Origin: Mycolicibacterium moriokaense
GTDB taxonomy: Bacteria; Actinomycetota; Actinomycetes; Mycobacteriales; Mycobacteriaceae
Length of the DNA stretch: 64,000 nt
NCBI RefSeq assembly: GCF_010726085.1
Contig: NZ_AP022560.1
Coordinates: 5,828,001 to 5,892,000, forward strand
Reading direction: 5' to 3'
The position numbers and the translations under genes were made by a program. The notes beneath the pieces were generated by a model. It did not search any database and was not told the DNA's origin. It saw only the letters and a list, made by a program, of their open reading frames with translations. The stretch's first letter is position 1; each line of letters starts with the position of its first letter. Shown here in pieces: positions 42,198 through 52,064 of this stretch.

Positions 42198-42614
42198 TCA
42201 GCGCGTGAAGTATTCGTGGGCGTCTTTGCGGTGCAGCAGGAACACTCCGCCGGCGATCAGCACCGCTCCGAGGATGCCGGTGATCGCGTAGGTCAGCGCC
42301 GCCGCGGTGGGTCGCTCAACGGTGAACAGGTTGCTCGCGACGTACACGATCGTCGCGACGCCACCGCCGGTGAGCAGCGTGCGGGCCCAGCGATAGCCGT
42401 GACGCATCAGAATCTGGAAGGTCAGCACGACCGCCGTCAGGATCACCACGAAGAGCACTGAGATCGCGAGGACCGGACCCGGCAGCTGCCTGGCTGGGCT
42501 GGTGAACATATCGACGATCTGCCCGATGACCAGTAGCGGTAGCGACGCCACCCACAGCCAGAACCCGGTGTCGACGTCCACCGGCCGGGTGGCGGGTTCG
42601 ACCGGTGCCGTCAC
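42198..42614 (-). CDS. Four-helix membrane protein B
   Basis: A 138-residue protein with four hydrophobic helices (about 18-38, 46-68, 80-98, 105-127) and a tail DAHEYFTR. GTG start overlaps the hemB stop as GTGA, so it is made together with HemB. It resembles protein A in layout. A link to tetrapyrrole or haem handling is suggested only by its place in the operon. Confidence 0.72.
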   Translation of the reverse strand: MTAPVEPATRPVDVDTGFWLWVASLPLLVIGQIVDMFTSPARQLPGPVLAISVLFVVILTAVVLTFQILMRHGYRWARTLLTGGGVATIVYVASNLFTVERPTAAALTYAITGILGAVLIAGGVFLLHRKDAHEYFTR

Positions 42615-43591
42615 GCCAGCCAGCCGGCGACGTCGGCCGCCCAGTACGTCAACACGATGTCGGCACCCGCACGCCGGATTCCGGTCAGCGTCTCCAGCGC
42701 CACGGTCTGCAGATCGATCCAGCCGTTGGCGGCCGCGGCGCTGATCATCGCGTACTCACCGGAGACCTGATAGGCCGCGACGGGCACCGGCGAGATGTCG
42801 GCGGCCGCGCGCACCAGATCGAGATACGCCATCGCGGGCTTGACCATCACGATGTCGGCGCCTTCGTCGATGTCGAGTTGCACCTCGTGCAGCGCCTCGC
42901 GCGCGTTGCCCGGATCCTGTTGGTACGTACGGCGATCGCCGCGCAGGCTGGATGCGACCGCCTCGCGGAACGGGCCGTAGAAGCCCGAGGCGAATTTCGC
43001 GGCGTACGCCAGGATCACCGTGTCGGTGTGCCCGGCAGCGTCGAGGCCGGCACGGATGGCTGCGACCTGACCGTCCATCATGCCGCTCGGGCCGACGACG
43101 TGTGCGCCCGAATCCGCCTGTGCGACAGCGAGTTCGACGTACCGGGCGTTGGTGGCGTCGTTGTCGACCCTGCCGGTGGCGTCCAGGACGCCGCAGTGGC
43201 CGTGGTCGGTGAACTCGTCGAGGCAGGTGTCGGCCATCAGCACGGTGTCTTCCCCGAGATCCTTGGCCAGGTCGCGCAACGCCACGTTGAGGATGCCGTC
43301 CTCGGATACGCCGATCGACCCGCTGGCGTCCTTGTCCTCATCGCGCGGCACGCCGAACAGCATCAGACCGCCGACCCCTGCGGCGACGGCATCGGCGGCG
43401 GCGCGGCGCAGCGAGTCACGGGTGTGCTGCACGACGCCGGGCATCGATGAGATGGGCCGCGATTCCGAAATGCCGTCGGCGACGAACATCGGCAGCACGA
43501 GATGCCTTGGCTCCAGCGATGTCTGCGCGACCAGGCGACGCAGCGCAGGCGTCGACCGAAGCCGGCGGGGTCGATGGCTGGGGAAGGCCAC
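42611..43591 (-). CDS. hemB: Porphobilinogen synthase (5-aminolevulinate dehydratase)
   Basis: A 326-residue TIM-barrel enzyme that joins two aminolevulinates into porphobilinogen. Active-site lysines are Lys199 (AYAAKFAS) and Lys251 (VMVKPA). The metal loop near ADTCLDEFTDHGHCG has Cys123 and Cys133 in a partly zinc-like pattern. GTG start, 10 bases after cysG/hemD. Confidence 0.96.
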   Translation of the reverse strand: MAFPSHRPRRLRSTPALRRLVAQTSLEPRHLVLPMFVADGISESRPISSMPGVVQHTRDSLRRAAADAVAAGVGGLMLFGVPRDEDKDASGSIGVSEDGILNVALRDLAKDLGEDTVLMADTCLDEFTDHGHCGVLDATGRVDNDATNARYVELAVAQADSGAHVVGPSGMMDGQVAAIRAGLDAAGHTDTVILAYAAKFASGFYGPFREAVASSLRGDRRTYQQDPGNAREALHEVQLDIDEGADIVMVKPAMAYLDLVRAAADISPVPVAAYQVSGEYAMISAAAANGWIDLQTVALETLTGIRRAGADIVLTYWAADVAGWLA

Positions 43592-43600
43592 GGTCGGCTC

Positions 43601-45277
43601 CTAGCGGCGGCGGCTCTTCTTACGCGGCGGCGGCAGCGCCCCCTCGGCGCGCAACCGGGCCGCGTGTTCGGCAAGTGCCTCGACCAGCGGACCCACCGCG
43701 GCGACCTCGGGCTGCACGTCGACGCGCAGGCCGAATTCCGCTGCGGTTTCGGCGGTCTTGGGCCCGATGCATGCCACGATCGTGCGCGCATGGGGCTTGC
43801 CCGCGATGCCGACAAGGTTGCGCACCGTCGAGCTCGAGGTGAAACACACCGCGTCGAAGCCGCCGGTCTTGATCATCTCGCGGGTGTGCGCCGGCGGCGG
43901 TGCCGCGCGCACGGTGCGGTATGCGGTGACGTCCTCGATCTCCCAGCCGCGCTCACGCAGACCCTCGGCCAACGTCTCGGTGGCGATGTCGGCGCGCGGC
44001 AGCAGCACCCGGTTAACCGGATCGAAAACGTCGTCGTAGGGCGGGAACTCGTCGAGCAGGCCCAGCGACGACTGCTCCCCGGCAGGCACGAGCTCGGGAT
44101 TGATACCGAAGGCCCGCACCCGATCGGCGGTCGCCTGACCGACGCAGGCGATCTTCACTCCGGAGAACGCGCGGGCGTCGAGGCCGAACTCGTTGAACTT
44201 CTCCCACACTGCCTTCACCGCGTTCGTGGAGGTGAACACCACCCACTGGAACCGGCCGTCGACGAGACCCTTGACCGCGCGCTCCATCTGCGCGGGGCTG
44301 CGCGGCGGTTCGACGGCGATGGTCGGCACCTCGATCGGCAATGCGCCGTGGGAGACCAGCCGTTCGCTCATCTCGCCGGCCTGGTCCTTGGTGCGCGGCA
44401 CCAGCACGGTCCAGCCGTACAGTGCGCGGCTCTCCCACCAGTTCAGTTTCGCCCGGTTGGCGACGGTCTTACCGATCGTCACCACCAGCGGTCCCGCCAG
44501 CGGCCCGGCCGGTTCACTACCCGCAAGTGTGGCCTTGTCGAGCAGGCCCGCGAGCGTCGTCTGTACCGAACGCTGTTGGCACGTAGTGCCGTTCGCGGTC
44601 ACGACGGTGGGTGTGGTGTCGGCCAGCCCGTGCTCGATCAGGGTGCGCGCCGAGTCGGGCAGATGCGACGCGGTGGCGCGCAGGATCAGCGGGCCCGGCG
44701 CCGCGGCCAGCGACTCCCAGTCGACCTCGCCGCGGACATCGGCGACAGTGTGCGCCGAGCCGAGCGGAAGGCCCGCATACGTGGGCACCGCCGTGGTGTC
44801 GGGCAGACCCGGAACGATCTCGAAATCCAGATGCGTCTTCGCCAGCGCCGTCACCTCGGCGATCACCGCGTCGACCGAAAGCGGGTCGCCCGCGACCAGT
44901 CGCACGACGTCGACACCGGTACGAGCCTCGGCCACCAGCGTCTTGGCCACCTCGGCCGGATCACCAAGTGCGGGCCGGATGTCGGGGCCGCCCGAGATGG
45001 TCGGCAGCTCGACCGGCGCAGCCGCGTCGGGTCCGTCACCGTCGGTGGCGGCTTGCGGGGCCTCAGCGGGTTCGGGGCCGGATGGCGGCGGCAGCTCGGA
45101 GCCCGCAAGGGCGAGCACGGCTTCCGGTACGTCGGGGTCGGTGAACACCAGGGCGGCGGTGCCCAGCACGGTGCGGGCCCGCGTCGTCAGCAGGCCGGGG
45201 TCACCCGGGCCTGAACCGACGAACGTGATGCGGCCCGGCTTCGGCTTGCGGACTCGCCCGCTCCCATGGCCTGTCAT
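43601..45277 (-). CDS. hemD: Bifunctional uroporphyrinogen-III C-methyltransferase/synthase
   Basis: A 558-residue fusion. The N-terminal part (about 15-250) is SUMT-like with FVGSGPGDPGLLT and a LVAGDPL motif; the C-terminal part (about 265-530) is uroporphyrinogen-III synthase with TSTNAVKAVWE, CVGQATADRV and FTSSSTVRN. It has a Pro/Glu-rich insert at about 50-80. It closes the tetrapyrrole ring and may methylate it toward sirohaem or B12. Eight bases separate it from hemC. Matches Rv0511 in length. Confidence 0.94.
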   Translation of the reverse strand: MTGHGSGRVRKPKPGRITFVGSGPGDPGLLTTRARTVLGTAALVFTDPDVPEAVLALAGSELPPPSGPEPAEAPQAATDGDGPDAAAPVELPTISGGPDIRPALGDPAEVAKTLVAEARTGVDVVRLVAGDPLSVDAVIAEVTALAKTHLDFEIVPGLPDTTAVPTYAGLPLGSAHTVADVRGEVDWESLAAAPGPLILRATASHLPDSARTLIEHGLADTTPTVVTANGTTCQQRSVQTTLAGLLDKATLAGSEPAGPLAGPLVVTIGKTVANRAKLNWWESRALYGWTVLVPRTKDQAGEMSERLVSHGALPIEVPTIAVEPPRSPAQMERAVKGLVDGRFQWVVFTSTNAVKAVWEKFNEFGLDARAFSGVKIACVGQATADRVRAFGINPELVPAGEQSSLGLLDEFPPYDDVFDPVNRVLLPRADIATETLAEGLRERGWEIEDVTAYRTVRAAPPPAHTREMIKTGGFDAVCFTSSSTVRNLVGIAGKPHARTIVACIGPKTAETAAEFGLRVDVQPEVAAVGPLVEALAEHAARLRAEGALPPPRKKSRRR

Positions 45278-45284
45278 CTATCAC

Positions 45285-46262
45285 TCACCTCTGCTCTGTG
45301 CGATCCATGAGCTCGCGCGCCCCGAGTTCGAACAACTCGTCGGCCACCGAGAGCCCCAGCTCCCGTGCCCGATCGGTCGTCCCGACCCCGGACGCGCGGA
45401 TCACGTCGGATCCGTCCAGCGCCGCCACGCAGCCGCGCAGCGACACCTCTTCGAAGACTCGGCCGTCCTCGTCGATGGACTCGACCACCTCGGCGATCGC
45501 ACCCACCGGAGCAGAACAACCCGCCTCCAGTGCGGAGAGCAGGGCCCGTTCAGCGGTGACCGCTGCGCGGGTGTCGGCGTCGTCCAATTCCGACAGCAGC
45601 GCGGCGAGCTCGGTGTCGCCTGCGCGGCACTCGACCGCAAGCGCACCTTGAGCTGGCGCTGGCAACATCTGCACCGGCTCAAGAGTCTCGGTGACATCGG
45701 CCAGTCGTCCGATGCGGGCCAGACCCGCCCGGGCGACGACGATGCCGTCGAGATCACCGTTGCTAACCCTGTTCAACCTGGTATCAAGGTTGCCTCTTAG
45801 GGGGCGGATTTCCAAACCGAGACCCAATGCACTAAGCTGCGCGGCTCGTCGCGGGCTCGAGGTCCCGATGACCGAGCCCGCTGGCAACTCCCCCAGGACC
45901 AGTCCGTCGCGTGCCACCAGAGCGTCGCGGGGGTCCTCGCGCGGGGGTATCGCGGCGATCTTGAAGCGGGGGTCGGGCGCGGTCGGCAAATCCTTGTAGG
46001 AGTGCACGGCCATGTCCACCTCGCCCCGGTCGATGGCCTCACGGAGGGCGGCGGTGAAAACGCCGATCCCGATCTCGGCGACGGGTTGGTCGGAGCGGTC
46101 GCCCTCGGTCGACACGATGACGAGTTCGGCGGCGTGCCCTCTGGAGATCAATTCGTCTCTGATGACACCGGCCTGTGTGGTGGCGAGCAGGCTGCCGCGA
46201 GTGCCAATCCGGATGGGTCCCTGGGGGTAGGAGCTCAGCGACTCGGGGGAAGGTCTAGTCAA
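45285..46262 (-). CDS. hemC: Hydroxymethylbilane synthase (porphobilinogen deaminase)
   Basis: A protein of up to 325 residues. [10 protein letters not shown] opens the fold, [14 protein letters not shown] and [11 protein letters not shown] loops bind substrate, and Cys249 in [10 protein letters not shown] holds the dipyrromethane cofactor. It polymerises four porphobilinogens. The longest start is TTG at 46262, four bases after the hemA stop; the family core begins about 15 residues later, so the exact start is uncertain. Confidence 0.94.
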   Translation of the reverse strand: MTRPSPESLSSYPQGPIRIGTRGSLLATTQAGVIRDELISRGHAAELVIVSTEGDRSDQPVAEIGIGVFTAALREAIDRGEVDMAVHSYKDLPTAPDPRFKIAAIPPREDPRDALVARDGLVLGELPAGSVIGTSSPRRAAQLSALGLGLEIRPLRGNLDTRLNRVSNGDLDGIVVARAGLARIGRLADVTETLEPVQMLPAPAQGALAVECRAGDTELAALLSELDDADTRAAVTAERALLSALEAGCSAPVGAIAEVVESIDEDGRVFEEVSLRGCVAALDGSDVIRASGVGTTDRARELGLSVADELFELGARELMDRTEQR

Positions 46263-46265
46263 GCT

Positions 46266-47609
46266 CTACTCGGACTTGTCGAGATCGGTTGTGATCAAAG
46301 GCAATTCGCTCGCCGCGACGGCATCGACGGCCTGCTGGTCGAGCTCGAAGAGCTCCCGCAGCGCCTCGGCGTAGCTGTCGCCCCCCGGCGCGCTGGCGAG
46401 CTGCTTGACCCGCACTGTCGGGGCGTGCAGCAGTTTGTCGACGACGCGCCGCACGGTCTTGGCGACCTCGTCGCGCTGCGCGGCATCAAGGCCCGGCAGT
46501 CGGTTGTCGAGGCGCAGCAACTCGGCCTCGACGACGTCGGCGGCGCGCTGCCGCAACGCGGTGACGGTGGGGGTGACCTCGGCCATCCGCTGGCCGGCCA
46601 GGTAGTTGGCGACCTCGGTGGCGACGATCGCGCGGGCGGCCTCGGTGTCGGTCGCCGCGGCCCGCGCCGACGGTTCACGCTGGATCCGGTCCATGTCGAC
46701 GACGTAGACGTCGGGCAGCCCGGCGACGGCGGGGTCGACGTTGCGCGGCATGCCGAGGTCGCAGATCACCAGCTGTTTGGGCGCGTGGCCGTGCGCCAGC
46801 CCGCGGTGCACGTCGGCCAGCGATACGACGGGACGGACGGCACCGGTGCAGCTCACGACGACGTCGGCGTCGGTCAGCGTCGGAGTCAGATGGTCGAACG
46901 GGAACGCCTCGGCGACCACCCCGAGCTCACGGACCTTCTCGGCGAGCCGCTTGGCCCTCGGCAGCGACCTGTTGACGACGTGGATGCGCGCGACGCCCGC
47001 CTTGACCAGGTACTTGGCTGCCAGCGACCCCATCGCGCCTGCGCCGATGACGACCGCGCTACGGTCCGTTAAGGTGCCGAGCTTCGCCGCGGCCATGTCG
47101 AGCGACACCGACACCACCGAGGCACCTGCGGCGTCGATTCCCGTCTCGGCGTGCACCCGCTTGCCGACGGACAGGGCGCGCTGCGACAGCTCGTGCAGCG
47201 TGCGGCCGACGGTGTTGTTGGCTTCGGCGGTGGCGTACGCACGTCGCACCTGACCAAGCACCTGCTGTTCGCCGACGACCGCGGAGTCCAGACCGCTGGC
47301 CACCGCGAACAGGTGCTCGACGGCCGCTTCGGCGTAGCGCACGTAGGCGTATTTCGTCAGGTCGTGCAGGCCCATCCCGGAGTGCTCGGAGAGCACCTGC
47401 CCGATGACCGACAGCCCGCCGTGGAACGCCTCAACGACGGCGTAGACCTCGACACGGTTGCAGGTGGACAGCACCATGGCTTCAGTCACCAACGACGACT
47501 GCAGCACCTTCTCGACGATCTTGGCCTGTTCAGCCTCATCGGTGCTCAACTGCTCGAGGACCGACACCGGCGCGCTGCGGTGCGAGACCCCGAAAAGCAG
47601 CACGCTCAC
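46266..47609 (-). CDS. hemA: Glutamyl-tRNA reductase
   Basis: A 447-residue enzyme making glutamate-1-semialdehyde from Glu-tRNA, the first committed step of tetrapyrrole synthesis in this lineage. Catalytic Cys50 is in STCNRVEVY; the NADPH domain has VIGAGAMG. The GTG at 47609 is the start by family alignment ([14 protein letters not shown]); the longer frame upstream is not supported. It follows a glutaredoxin-like gene with 90 bases between. Confidence 0.96.
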   Translation of the reverse strand: MSVLLFGVSHRSAPVSVLEQLSTDEAEQAKIVEKVLQSSLVTEAMVLSTCNRVEVYAVVEAFHGGLSVIGQVLSEHSGMGLHDLTKYAYVRYAEAAVEHLFAVASGLDSAVVGEQQVLGQVRRAYATAEANNTVGRTLHELSQRALSVGKRVHAETGIDAAGASVVSVSLDMAAAKLGTLTDRSAVVIGAGAMGSLAAKYLVKAGVARIHVVNRSLPRAKRLAEKVRELGVVAEAFPFDHLTPTLTDADVVVSCTGAVRPVVSLADVHRGLAHGHAPKQLVICDLGMPRNVDPAVAGLPDVYVVDMDRIQREPSARAAATDTEAARAIVATEVANYLAGQRMAEVTPTVTALRQRAADVVEAELLRLDNRLPGLDAAQRDEVAKTVRRVVDKLLHAPTVRVKQLASAPGGDSYAEALRELFELDQQAVDAVAASELPLITTDLDKSE

Positions 47610-47699
47610 GGCTTGTCCACCAGATCTCACCCCGTCGCTTCGCTCGCCCCAGGAACGTCCTCCAAGGTAGCCGCTGACCTGCTGGGCCACCAAATTTGT

Positions 47700-47954
47700 T
47701 CAGCTGCTCAGGTCGGCTCGCAACCTGGGTTCATCGACTTCCCAGTAGCTGTGCTCGGCGCCGTCGAGCAGCACCACCGGCAGCCGGTCGCCGAACTCCG
47801 CCCGCAGCGCCGGATTGCCCGCGGCAGCGGCGGCGTCGACGTCGGTGACCGTCAGCTCGAAACCCAGCTCGCCGGCCAGCTCGCCGAGCCGTGCCGCGGC
47901 CCCGGTACAGAGCGTGCAGCCCGCCCGTGTGAGCAACTCAACCCGCCTGTGCAT
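47700..47954 (-). CDS. Glutaredoxin-like protein (Rv0508-like)
   Basis: An 84-residue thioredoxin-fold protein with a CTLC redox motif (Cys13/Cys16) and the cis-Pro in RLPVVLLDG. It lies ahead of hemA, as in other mycobacteria, and could keep a tetrapyrrole enzyme reduced; that is inference. It is divergent from the SerB-like gene. Confidence 0.87.
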   Translation of the reverse strand: MHRRVELLTRAGCTLCTGAAARLGELAGELGFELTVTDVDAAAAAGNPALRAEFGDRLPVVLLDGAEHSYWEVDEPRLRADLSS

Positions 47955-47992
47955 CCCGCAAGTATCGTCGCACGGTGACCTAGGCTGAATTC

Positions 47993-48895
47993 GTGTCCGA
48001 TTCCGACGTCATCCAGCCTCACGCGGGTGCTGACGCCGACGATCAGCGGCTCGCGGGCGAGGCCAGCGCGAGCGCTGCCGTAACCGACCTGAGCGCGGCC
48101 GTCACACCGCCCGCGCCGCCGCCCGATCTGACCGCGGCGGCCTTCTTCGATGTCGACAACACGCTGGTGCACGGGTCGTCACTGATCCATTTCGCGCGCG
48201 GCCTGGCCGCCCGCAAGTACTTCACCTACAAGGACCTCGGCCGATTCGCCTACGCGCAGGCCAAGTTTCAACTCCTCGGCCGGGAGAACAGCGACGACGT
48301 GGCCGAGGGCAAGCGCAAGGCGCTCGCATTCATCGAGGGCCGGTCCACCGCGGAGCTGATGGAGTTGGGCGAGGAGATCTACGACCAGATCATCGCCGAC
48401 AAGATCTGGCCGGGGACGCGCGCACTGGCGCAGATGCACCTCGACGCCGGTCAGCAGGTGTGGCTGGTCACCGCGACGCCCTATGAGCTGGCCGCCACCA
48501 TCGCCAAGAAGCTCGGCCTGACCGGTGCGCTGGGCACCGTCGCGGAGTCGGTCGACGGCGTGTTCACCGGCCGGCTGGTCGGCGACATCCTGCACGGCGC
48601 GGGCAAGGCCCACGCAGTGCGCTCGCTGGCGATCCGCGAGGGCCTGAACCTGCGGCGCTGCACGGCGTATTCGGACAGCTTCAACGACGTGCCGATGCTG
48701 TCGCTGGTGGGTACGGCCGTGGCGATCAATCCGGACGCCGACCTGCGCGACCTCGCCCGGGAGCGCGGCTGGGAGATCCGGGACTTCCGCACGGCGCGCA
48801 AGGCCGCGCGCATCGGTGTGCCGTCGGCGCTGGCACTCGGCGCCGTCGGCGGTGCGCTGGCGGCTATCGTGTCGCGGCGCCAGGAGGGCCGCTGA
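47993..48895 (+). CDS. HAD-IB family hydrolase, SerB-like (Rv0505c-like)
   Basis: A 300-residue haloacid dehalogenase-superfamily phosphatase. Nucleophile and acid/base are Asp53 and Asp55 in [11 protein letters not shown]; motif II Thr in VTATPYE; motif IV in [12 protein letters not shown]. An Ala/Pro-rich N-terminal 45 residues and a C-terminal hydrophobic stretch (about 277-295) are extra. It may act on phosphoserine or a phospholipid precursor; the name serB in M. tuberculosis is historical. GTG start. MmpS/MmpL genes found here in M. tuberculosis are absent. Confidence 0.88.
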   Translation: MSDSDVIQPHAGADADDQRLAGEASASAAVTDLSAAVTPPAPPPDLTAAAFFDVDNTLVHGSSLIHFARGLAARKYFTYKDLGRFAYAQAKFQLLGRENSDDVAEGKRKALAFIEGRSTAELMELGEEIYDQIIADKIWPGTRALAQMHLDAGQQVWLVTATPYELAATIAKKLGLTGALGTVAESVDGVFTGRLVGDILHGAGKAHAVRSLAIREGLNLRRCTAYSDSFNDVPMLSLVGTAVAINPDADLRDLARERGWEIRDFRTARKAARIGVPSALALGAVGGALAAIVSRRQEGR

Positions 48896-48958
48896 TCCGC
48901 CGGAGCGGCAGAGCCGCGCTGATAGGCTCGCGCCGCCCGTACGAAACGAAGAGAAGCC

Positions 48959-49498
48959 ATGGCTATCGCTGAAAACATCATCGGAACCCACTACCGCTAC
49001 CCCGACTACTTCGAGGTCAACCGGGAGAAGATCCGTGAGTTCGCGCGCGCGGTCAAGGACGACCACCCGGCGCACTACAGCGAGGAAGCCGCCAAGGAGT
49101 ACGGCCACGACGCGCTCGTCGCGTCACTGACCTTCCTGGCCGTCGCGGGCCGTCGAGTGCAGCTGGAGATCTTCAATCATTTCGATGTGCCGATCAACAT
49201 GGAGCGAGTGTTGCACCGCGACCAGAAGCTGATCTTCCACCGGCCCATCCTGGCCGGGGACAAGCTGTACTTCGATTCCTACCTGGATTCAGTCATGGAG
49301 TCGCACGGCGCGATCCTCACCGAGATCCGCGGCGAGGTCACCGATGCCGAGGGCAAGCCGGTGATCACGAGCATCGTGACCGTCATGGGCGAGGCCGAGA
49401 GCGACTCGGAGGCCGACGAGGTGAGCGCGCAGATCGCCGCCGCGCGTGATGCCGCGATCGCGAAAATGATTGCTGGGCAAAGCTCTAAGGACAGCTAG
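48959..49498 (+). CDS. FAS1-like/MaoC-type dehydratase (Rv0504c-like, HadA family)
   Basis: A 179-residue hot-dog protein with an N-terminal half similar to mycobacterial HadA/HadC ([23 protein letters not shown]) and the [19 protein letters not shown] strand. Catalytic His/Asp of active MaoC subunits are not clear, so it may be a substrate-binding partner. It ends at a strong bidirectional terminator. Its role in mycolate elongation is family-based inference. Confidence 0.85.
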   Translation: MAIAENIIGTHYRYPDYFEVNREKIREFARAVKDDHPAHYSEEAAKEYGHDALVASLTFLAVAGRRVQLEIFNHFDVPINMERVLHRDQKLIFHRPILAGDKLYFDSYLDSVMESHGAILTEIRGEVTDAEGKPVITSIVTVMGEAESDSEADEVSAQIAAARDAAIAKMIAGQSSKDS

Positions 49499-49509
49499 CC
49501 GCTTTCCCG

Positions 49510-49569
49510 GCGAGCAGACGCGAAAACCCCCTAAACAACGTGTTTTAGGGGGTTTTTACGTCTGCTCGC
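49510..49569. terminator. Bidirectional intrinsic terminator with 26-bp arms
   Basis: An inverted repeat with 26-base arms (two mismatches) and an 8-base loop. The core AAAACCCCCTAAA pairs with TTTAGGGGGTTTT, giving T-tracts on both strands. It lies between the convergent dehydratase and acyltransferase genes and is the clearest terminator in the window. Confidence 0.88.
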
Positions 49570-49578
49570 GAAGTGGCG

Positions 49579-50649
49579 CTATCCGAGGAACGCGTTTCGT
49601 CTATTGGCCAACAGCTGGTACAGCGTCTGCTGGATGGTTTCGCGGACGTGGTCGGTGAGCTCGAACGTCACCATCGGATCGTCGGCGGCCGCCTCGTCGT
49701 AGTCGGCGGTGTAGATGGGTTCGCCGAACTGGATGTGCCACTTCGAGGGCAGCGGTATCAACCCGACGGGCCCCGCCAACGGGAACAGCGGGGTGACCGG
49801 GAAGTACGGCAGCCCGAGCAGGCGGGCCAACAGCTTGACGTCGGCGACCATTGGATAGATCTCTTCCGAGCCGACGATCGAGCACGGCACGATCGGCGCC
49901 CTGGTCCGCAGAGCAGCCGAGACGAACCCGCCGCGACCGAATCGCTGCAGCTTGTAGCGGTCCTTGAAGCGCTTGCCCAGACCCTTGTAGCCCTCGGGGA
50001 AAACGGCGGTCAGCTCGCCCGCGGCCAACAGTCGGTGCGCGTCGGACGTGCATGCCATGGTGTGGCCGGCCTTGCGCGCGGCCTGCCCGACCACCGGCAT
50101 GCTGAAGACCATGTCGGCGGCCAACAGACGCAGATCGCGATTCGTCGGGTGGTTGTCGTGGACGGCCACCGATGCCATCAACCCGTCGAAGGGCAGCACC
50201 CCGGCGTGGTTGGCGACCACCAACGCGGCGCCCGTCTCGGGCAGGTTCTCGATACCGCTCACCTCGACCCGGAACCACGACTTGAAGAGCACGCGCAGCA
50301 AAGGCAGGAAGATTGCGTCGTTGAGGTGAGAATCGAACCCGAACTCGTCGACCGTGTAGTCGCCCATCATCCGCTTGCGGATGAACTCCGCGGCGGCACC
50401 GATTCGCTTGGCGAGCTCGGTGGGCGTCTCGTCAGCGGCTGCCGCACCCGAACCGGTGCCACGAATCTGGTCGATTTCATGGACGACCGCGGCGATCTGC
50501 TCGGCAGAAGCGTGCGGTCCGCCGTCCGAGAGCAGGGAGGGATGTCGACGGGAACTCTCCGCGCGCGCGGCGGCGGCGCGCCGGGCCGCTGTTGATCGGC
50601 CCGAATTCGAGTGCAGCGGAATAACTTTGGCCTTCGAATCACCCGCCAC
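49579..50649 (-). CDS. Lysophospholipid/glycerol-phosphate acyltransferase (Rv0502-like)
   Basis: A 356-residue PlsC-like acyltransferase. A charged, Arg/Ala-rich N-terminal 100 residues precede the domain with NHAGVLPFD (His148; the Asp follows after six residues rather than four) and FPEGYKGLGKR. It probably acylates a lipid or cell-wall precursor at the membrane. The GTG at 50649 has GAGAGGG upstream; ATG at 50700 is an alternative start. It follows the GalE2-like gene. Confidence 0.86.
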   Translation of the reverse strand: MAGDSKAKVIPLHSNSGRSTAARRAAAARAESSRRHPSLLSDGGPHASAEQIAAVVHEIDQIRGTGSGAAAADETPTELAKRIGAAAEFIRKRMMGDYTVDEFGFDSHLNDAIFLPLLRVLFKSWFRVEVSGIENLPETGAALVVANHAGVLPFDGLMASVAVHDNHPTNRDLRLLAADMVFSMPVVGQAARKAGHTMACTSDAHRLLAAGELTAVFPEGYKGLGKRFKDRYKLQRFGRGGFVSAALRTRAPIVPCSIVGSEEIYPMVADVKLLARLLGLPYFPVTPLFPLAGPVGLIPLPSKWHIQFGEPIYTADYDEAAADDPMVTFELTDHVRETIQQTLYQLLANRRNAFLG

Positions 50650-50687
50650 GTTGATTCCCTCTCCCCCACCCGATATGGATTGCTGGC

Positions 50688-51776
50688 CTATCTTCCCCAT
50701 CGTTGCGCCACAGACACGGCGCGGCTCTCCAATGAGCGTACCCATTTCGGGTCGATGATCGGAGTCAACCCGCGACCCCGGACGTAATCGTCGAATGCTT
50801 CCAACGTCGTCCACTTCGGGTTGTACCCAAGCTCGTTGCGCATCCGCGTCGTGTCCATGACGCGCCCATAACTCAGGTAGTCAAGCTGCTCGCGATCGAC
50901 TTCAGTGTAGCGAGTCGCGCGCCATAGCGAATCCACAGCGGACAACGCCGACCGCGGCACGGGCAGCGGCACGCGGCCCGAGCGCCGGATGGCCTGACTC
51001 ATCATGATGATGCCCGCCGCGCCGATGTTGAACGTGCCCGGAACGCCCGCGATCGTGGCACGCTCCAGCGCGCCGAGTGCGTCCTGTTCGTGCAGCAGCT
51101 GCAGCCGCGCATCGTGCCCGATGATCGTCGGCATCACCGGACCCGCGAGATAGCGCGACAGCGCGGTGTCCATCGCAGGGCCGATCATGTTCGCCAGTCG
51201 CAGGATGGTGACCGAGATGTCGGGCCGGCGTCGGCCCAGCCCGCGCGCGTAGCCCTCGATGTCGATGCTGTCGCGGGCGAAGCCCTCGCCCGGTGGCCGC
51301 CGCGCGGTGCTGGTCTCGGTGAACATGACCGGATCGTGCGGGTGCGAGCCGTAGACCTCGGATGTCGACTTCACGATCACCCGGCGCACCGACGGCGCCT
51401 TCTGACAGGCGGCGAACAACTGGATCGCGCCCATCACGTTGAGTTCCTTGAGAGTGGCACGCCCACCGGAGCGCGGCACGTAGGACGCCGCGGCAGCGTG
51501 CACGACGGTGTCGACCTCGCCGTTGCGGATGACCTTGGCGATGAACGGGTTACGGATGTCGGCGCGCACGAACTCGGCGCGGCCCATCCTGCGCAGCAGA
51601 TCCTTGCTCGGCGCGATCGCGTCGACGGCGATCACGTGGTTGATCAAGGGATTCTGGGCCAGCCGGGCCGTCAGATACCCGCCCAGGAACCGGCACGCGC
51701 CGGTGACCAGCACAACCTTGGGGTAGCCGGCGACATCGTCTGACGAGCGGTCTGAAGAGCGACCCTCAGAATCCAT
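50688..51776 (-). CDS. galE2: NAD-dependent epimerase-like extended SDR (GalE2/Rv0501-like)
   Basis: A 362-residue extended SDR with an atypical Rossmann loop TGACRFLGG (residues 25-33), the DIRNPFIA strand and the active-site Ser/Thr strand KSTSEVYG. The usual catalytic YxxxK reads YARGL (Tyr176, Lys absent), so it may not be a working epimerase. It may instead be a sugar-nucleotide or NAD-sensing protein. It precedes the acyltransferase gene in one run with bS22. Confidence 0.82.
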   Translation of the reverse strand: MDSEGRSSDRSSDDVAGYPKVVLVTGACRFLGGYLTARLAQNPLINHVIAVDAIAPSKDLLRRMGRAEFVRADIRNPFIAKVIRNGEVDTVVHAAAASYVPRSGGRATLKELNVMGAIQLFAACQKAPSVRRVIVKSTSEVYGSHPHDPVMFTETSTARRPPGEGFARDSIDIEGYARGLGRRRPDISVTILRLANMIGPAMDTALSRYLAGPVMPTIIGHDARLQLLHEQDALGALERATIAGVPGTFNIGAAGIIMMSQAIRRSGRVPLPVPRSALSAVDSLWRATRYTEVDREQLDYLSYGRVMDTTRMRNELGYNPKWTTLEAFDDYVRGRGLTPIIDPKWVRSLESRAVSVAQRWGR

Positions 51777-51805
51777 CCGGTCAGCCTAGCGACGAAGCGA
51801 GAGAA

Positions 51806-51907
51806 CTACTTGCCGAGTTTTCTGCGCTGGACCCTGGTGCGCCGAAGCAACTTGCGGTGCTTCTTCTTCGACATGCGCTTGCGCCGCTTCTTGATGACTG
51901 AACCCAT
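51806..51907 (-). CDS. 30S ribosomal protein bS22 (33 aa, AURKAIP1/COX24 type; Rv0500B)
   Basis: A complete 33-residue [23 protein letters not shown] continuing to KLGK, with 18 Arg/Lys residues. It matches the mycobacterial small-subunit protein bS22 seen in ribosome structures. ATG at 51907; stop 30 bases before the GalE2-like start. The 157-base upstream gap holds a GTGCA/TGCAC dyad at 51932-51947 and a T-tract on its strand after the HTH gene, suggesting its own promoter. Confidence 0.93.
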
Positions 51908-52064
51908 GGACTCCGCTACCTAGATGTATTTGTGCACCTACATGCACCACGACGGTCTGTGCACTCCGCGCACGTGACTCGACCTGTCACCTTACCTGGG
52001 CGGACCGGGTAACTAAAAAACGCGTGACGGTGGTCAGGCGACGGAGGGCGACCGGCGCTGGCGA

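Noticed and set aside
43502..45214. 570-codon plus-strand open frame opposite hemD
   Set aside because: Third-position GC bias of hemD keeps the complement open; no family signature.
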